DNA from: Dactylosporangium sp. AC04546
GTDB lineage: Bacteria > Actinomycetota > Actinomycetes > Mycobacteriales > Micromonosporaceae
NCBI RefSeq assembly: GCF_022095675.1
Contig: NZ_JAHYSG010000226.1
Coordinates: forward strand, 1-6,484
Direction: 5' to 3'
DNA length: 6,484 nucleotides
Both the position numbers and the translations under genes were made by a program. Positions 5,483 to 6,484 of this stretch are shown here, in pieces. Below the pieces are notes generated by a model. It ran no database searches and had not been told where the DNA came from. It saw only the letters and a list, made by a program, of their open reading frames with translations. Numbering within the stretch: position 1 is the stretch's first letter; the number at the start of each line of letters is the position of its first letter.

Positions 5483-5719
5483 ATGTACGCATGGATCTGG
5501 CGGCACATCCCGTTCAGGCAGTGGCAGCTCAAGGCGCTGGTCTCGCTGGTGCTCGTGGGGGTAGCGGGCGCCCTGCTGTGGTACCAGTTGTTCCCGGCCG
5601 TCGAGCCGCTGCTCCCCTTCGACGACGTCCAGGTGGAGACCACCACGACCCCGGAGGAGCCGGCGACACCGCCGTCGACGGCCCCGAGCGCCATCGCCCC
5701 GCAAGTCCTACCGAGCTAG
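5483..5719 (+). CDS. Small single-pass membrane protein conserved beside SrtE
   Basis: This encodes 78 residues. It starts MYAWIWRHIP, a Trp- and Arg-rich cytoplasmic edge, then has one membrane helix at about 17-38, then EPLLPFDDVQVE, then an outside tail rich in Thr, Pro and Glu (52-78). From memory, similar short proteins with the MY.WIWRH start and EPLLPF..V motif occur in other actinobacteria; no function is assigned to them. It lies five bases after srtE and 12 before trpG, so it belongs to the same transcript. I see no clear ribosome site, so coupling to srtE translation is likely. There is no LAXTG motif, so it is not an obvious sortase substrate. A partner or adaptor of SrtE or the DUF881 protein is speculative. 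Confidence 0.85.
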   Translation: MYAWIWRHIPFRQWQLKALVSLVLVGVAGALLWYQLFPAVEPLLPFDDVQVETTTTPEEPATPPSTAPSAIAPQVLPS

Positions 5720-5731
5720 GGACCCCGACCA

Positions 5732-6376
5732 GTGCGCGTGCTCGTCATCGACAACTATGACTCGTTCGTCTTCAACCTGGTCCAGTACCTGGGCCAACTG
5801 GGCGTCGACTGCGACGTGAAGCGCAACGACGAGATCACCGTCCGCGAGGTCGGCGCCGCCGCCCCGGCCGGCATCCTGCTCTCACCGGGCCCCGGCACCC
5901 CGGAGCGCGCGGGCATCTGCATGGACGTCATCAAGGAGTACGGCGGCAAGGTGCCGATCTTCGGCGTCTGCCTGGGCCACCAGGCGTTCGGCGCCGCCTT
6001 CGGGGCGACGGTGACCCGCGCCCCCGAGCTCCTGCACGGCAAGACGTCCCTGGTCAACCACACCGGCCAGGGCGTCCTGGCGGGCCTTCCCGACCCGTTC
6101 ATCGCCACGCGGTACCACTCGCTGGCGGTGCTCGAGGAGACCCTCCCCCCGGAGATCGAGGTGACCGGCCGAACCGAGTCCGGCGTGGTCATGGCGATGC
6201 GCCACCGCGAGCTCGCGATCGAGGGCGTCCAGTTCCACCCGGAGTCCGTCCTGACCCAGGGCGGCCACCAGATGCTGGCGAACTGGCTGGCCACCTGCGG
6301 CCTCCCCGAGGCCCTGGACCGCGCCCCGGACCTGGTCGCCGAGGTGGAGGCCCGCAGAATCGCCGCGTTCGCCTAG
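5732..6376 (+). CDS. trpG: Anthranilate / aminodeoxychorismate synthase glutamine amidotransferase subunit
   Basis: This encodes 214 residues, normal for the family. It hydrolyses glutamine and passes ammonia to a TrpE or PabB partner that aminates chorismate, feeding tryptophan or folate synthesis in the cytoplasm. The class I amidotransferase features are complete: RVLVIDNYDSFVFNLVQYL (2-20), SPGPGTPE (51-58), nucleophile Cys80 in GVCLGHQ, HGKTS (102-106), and His169 and Glu171 in QFHPES. The start is GTG 5732, giving the canonical VLVIDNYDSF beginning; AGGGA overlaps the preceding stop codon about ten bases upstream. It ends the DUF881-srtE cluster. Sequence alone does not separate TrpG from PabA, and many actinobacteria use one protein for both. 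The copy in this locus is called trpG in mycobacteria. No trpE or pabB is in view. Confidence 0.96.
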   Translation: MRVLVIDNYDSFVFNLVQYLGQLGVDCDVKRNDEITVREVGAAAPAGILLSPGPGTPERAGICMDVIKEYGGKVPIFGVCLGHQAFGAAFGATVTRAPELLHGKTSLVNHTGQGVLAGLPDPFIATRYHSLAVLEETLPPEIEVTGRTESGVVMAMRHRELAIEGVQFHPESVLTQGGHQMLANWLATCGLPEALDRAPDLVAEVEARRIAAFA

Positions 6377-6484
6377 ACCCTTTTCAGGGACTCGGGTCCG
6401 CGCAACGCACGACCGTCGCTCATTGGTGGAATGGGTGTTGCCCGGTTCTTGGATGGGTCGGGTGGCACCTGGGTCGTCGGTTCA
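6377..6484. other. Region after trpG, no gene assigned
   Basis: No supported gene is visible in these 108 bases. Short alternative hairpins are possible just after the stop: CCCT 6378-6381 with AGGG 6386-6389; GGAC 6388-6391 with GTCC 6396-6399; or GACCC 6376-6380 with GGGTC 6394-6398. None is a convincing terminator, and they exclude one another. In mycobacteria pknB lies next and reads towards trpG. One minus-strand frame is open from the window end to a TAG at 6375-6373, but its codon use is not typical and I do not call it. Confidence 0.5.

Noticed and set aside
6418..6484. tRNA gene running off the right edge (GCTCATTGGTGG and terminal GGTTCA resemble D and T arms)
   Set aside because: Counting back from the T-loop gives an anticodon stem that does not pair, and the D-stem has no matching 3' half.

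Overview
This window looks like chromosomal DNA from a high-GC actinobacterium. GC-rich codon third positions, GTG starts, strong GGAGG-type ribosome sites and the gene neighbourhood support this. The order crgA (minus), DUF881 membrane protein (plus), trpG/pabA (plus) matches the crgA / Rv0012 / trpG block of mycobacteria, which lies beside pknB. Here a class E sortase and a small membrane protein sit inside the block. Class E sortases and this layout fit Micromonosporales or Streptomyces-like lineages. I lean towards Micromonosporaceae, but cannot prove it from sequence alone.

Layout. Bases 1-237 are a perfect 17-bp tandem repeat, about 13.9 copies and cut off by the window edge, with no T on the plus strand. 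Bases 238-683 hold no gene I can support, but include a relatively AT-rich patch with a small dyad at about 575-620. A short two-helix membrane protein of unknown function follows (684-917, plus). It is convergent with a 717-residue membrane iron-sulfur oxidoreductase of the EtfD type (929-3082, minus). Upstream of that gene is a 16-bp perfect palindrome overlapping a candidate -35 box. A strong hairpin terminator (3227-3254) separates it from crgA (3263-3547, minus). Diverging from crgA is a tight plus-strand cluster: DUF881 protein, sortase E, a small single-pass membrane protein and the TrpG/PabA glutamine amidotransferase (3675-6376), with gaps of 3, 5 and 12 bases. The last 108 bases hold no clear gene.

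How the genes may work together. CrgA is a divisome membrane protein. The DUF881 protein, sortase and small membrane protein are envelope proteins that appear to be co-transcribed. TrpG/PabA supplies ammonia for anthranilate or aminodeoxychorismate synthesis, so a biosynthetic enzyme is embedded in an envelope operon. The EtfD-like protein is predicted to pass electrons from electron-transfer flavoprotein (fatty-acid beta-oxidation) to the menaquinone pool. It appears to be its own transcription unit with its own operator. The least explained features are the repeat array, the orphan small membrane protein and the palindromic operator.
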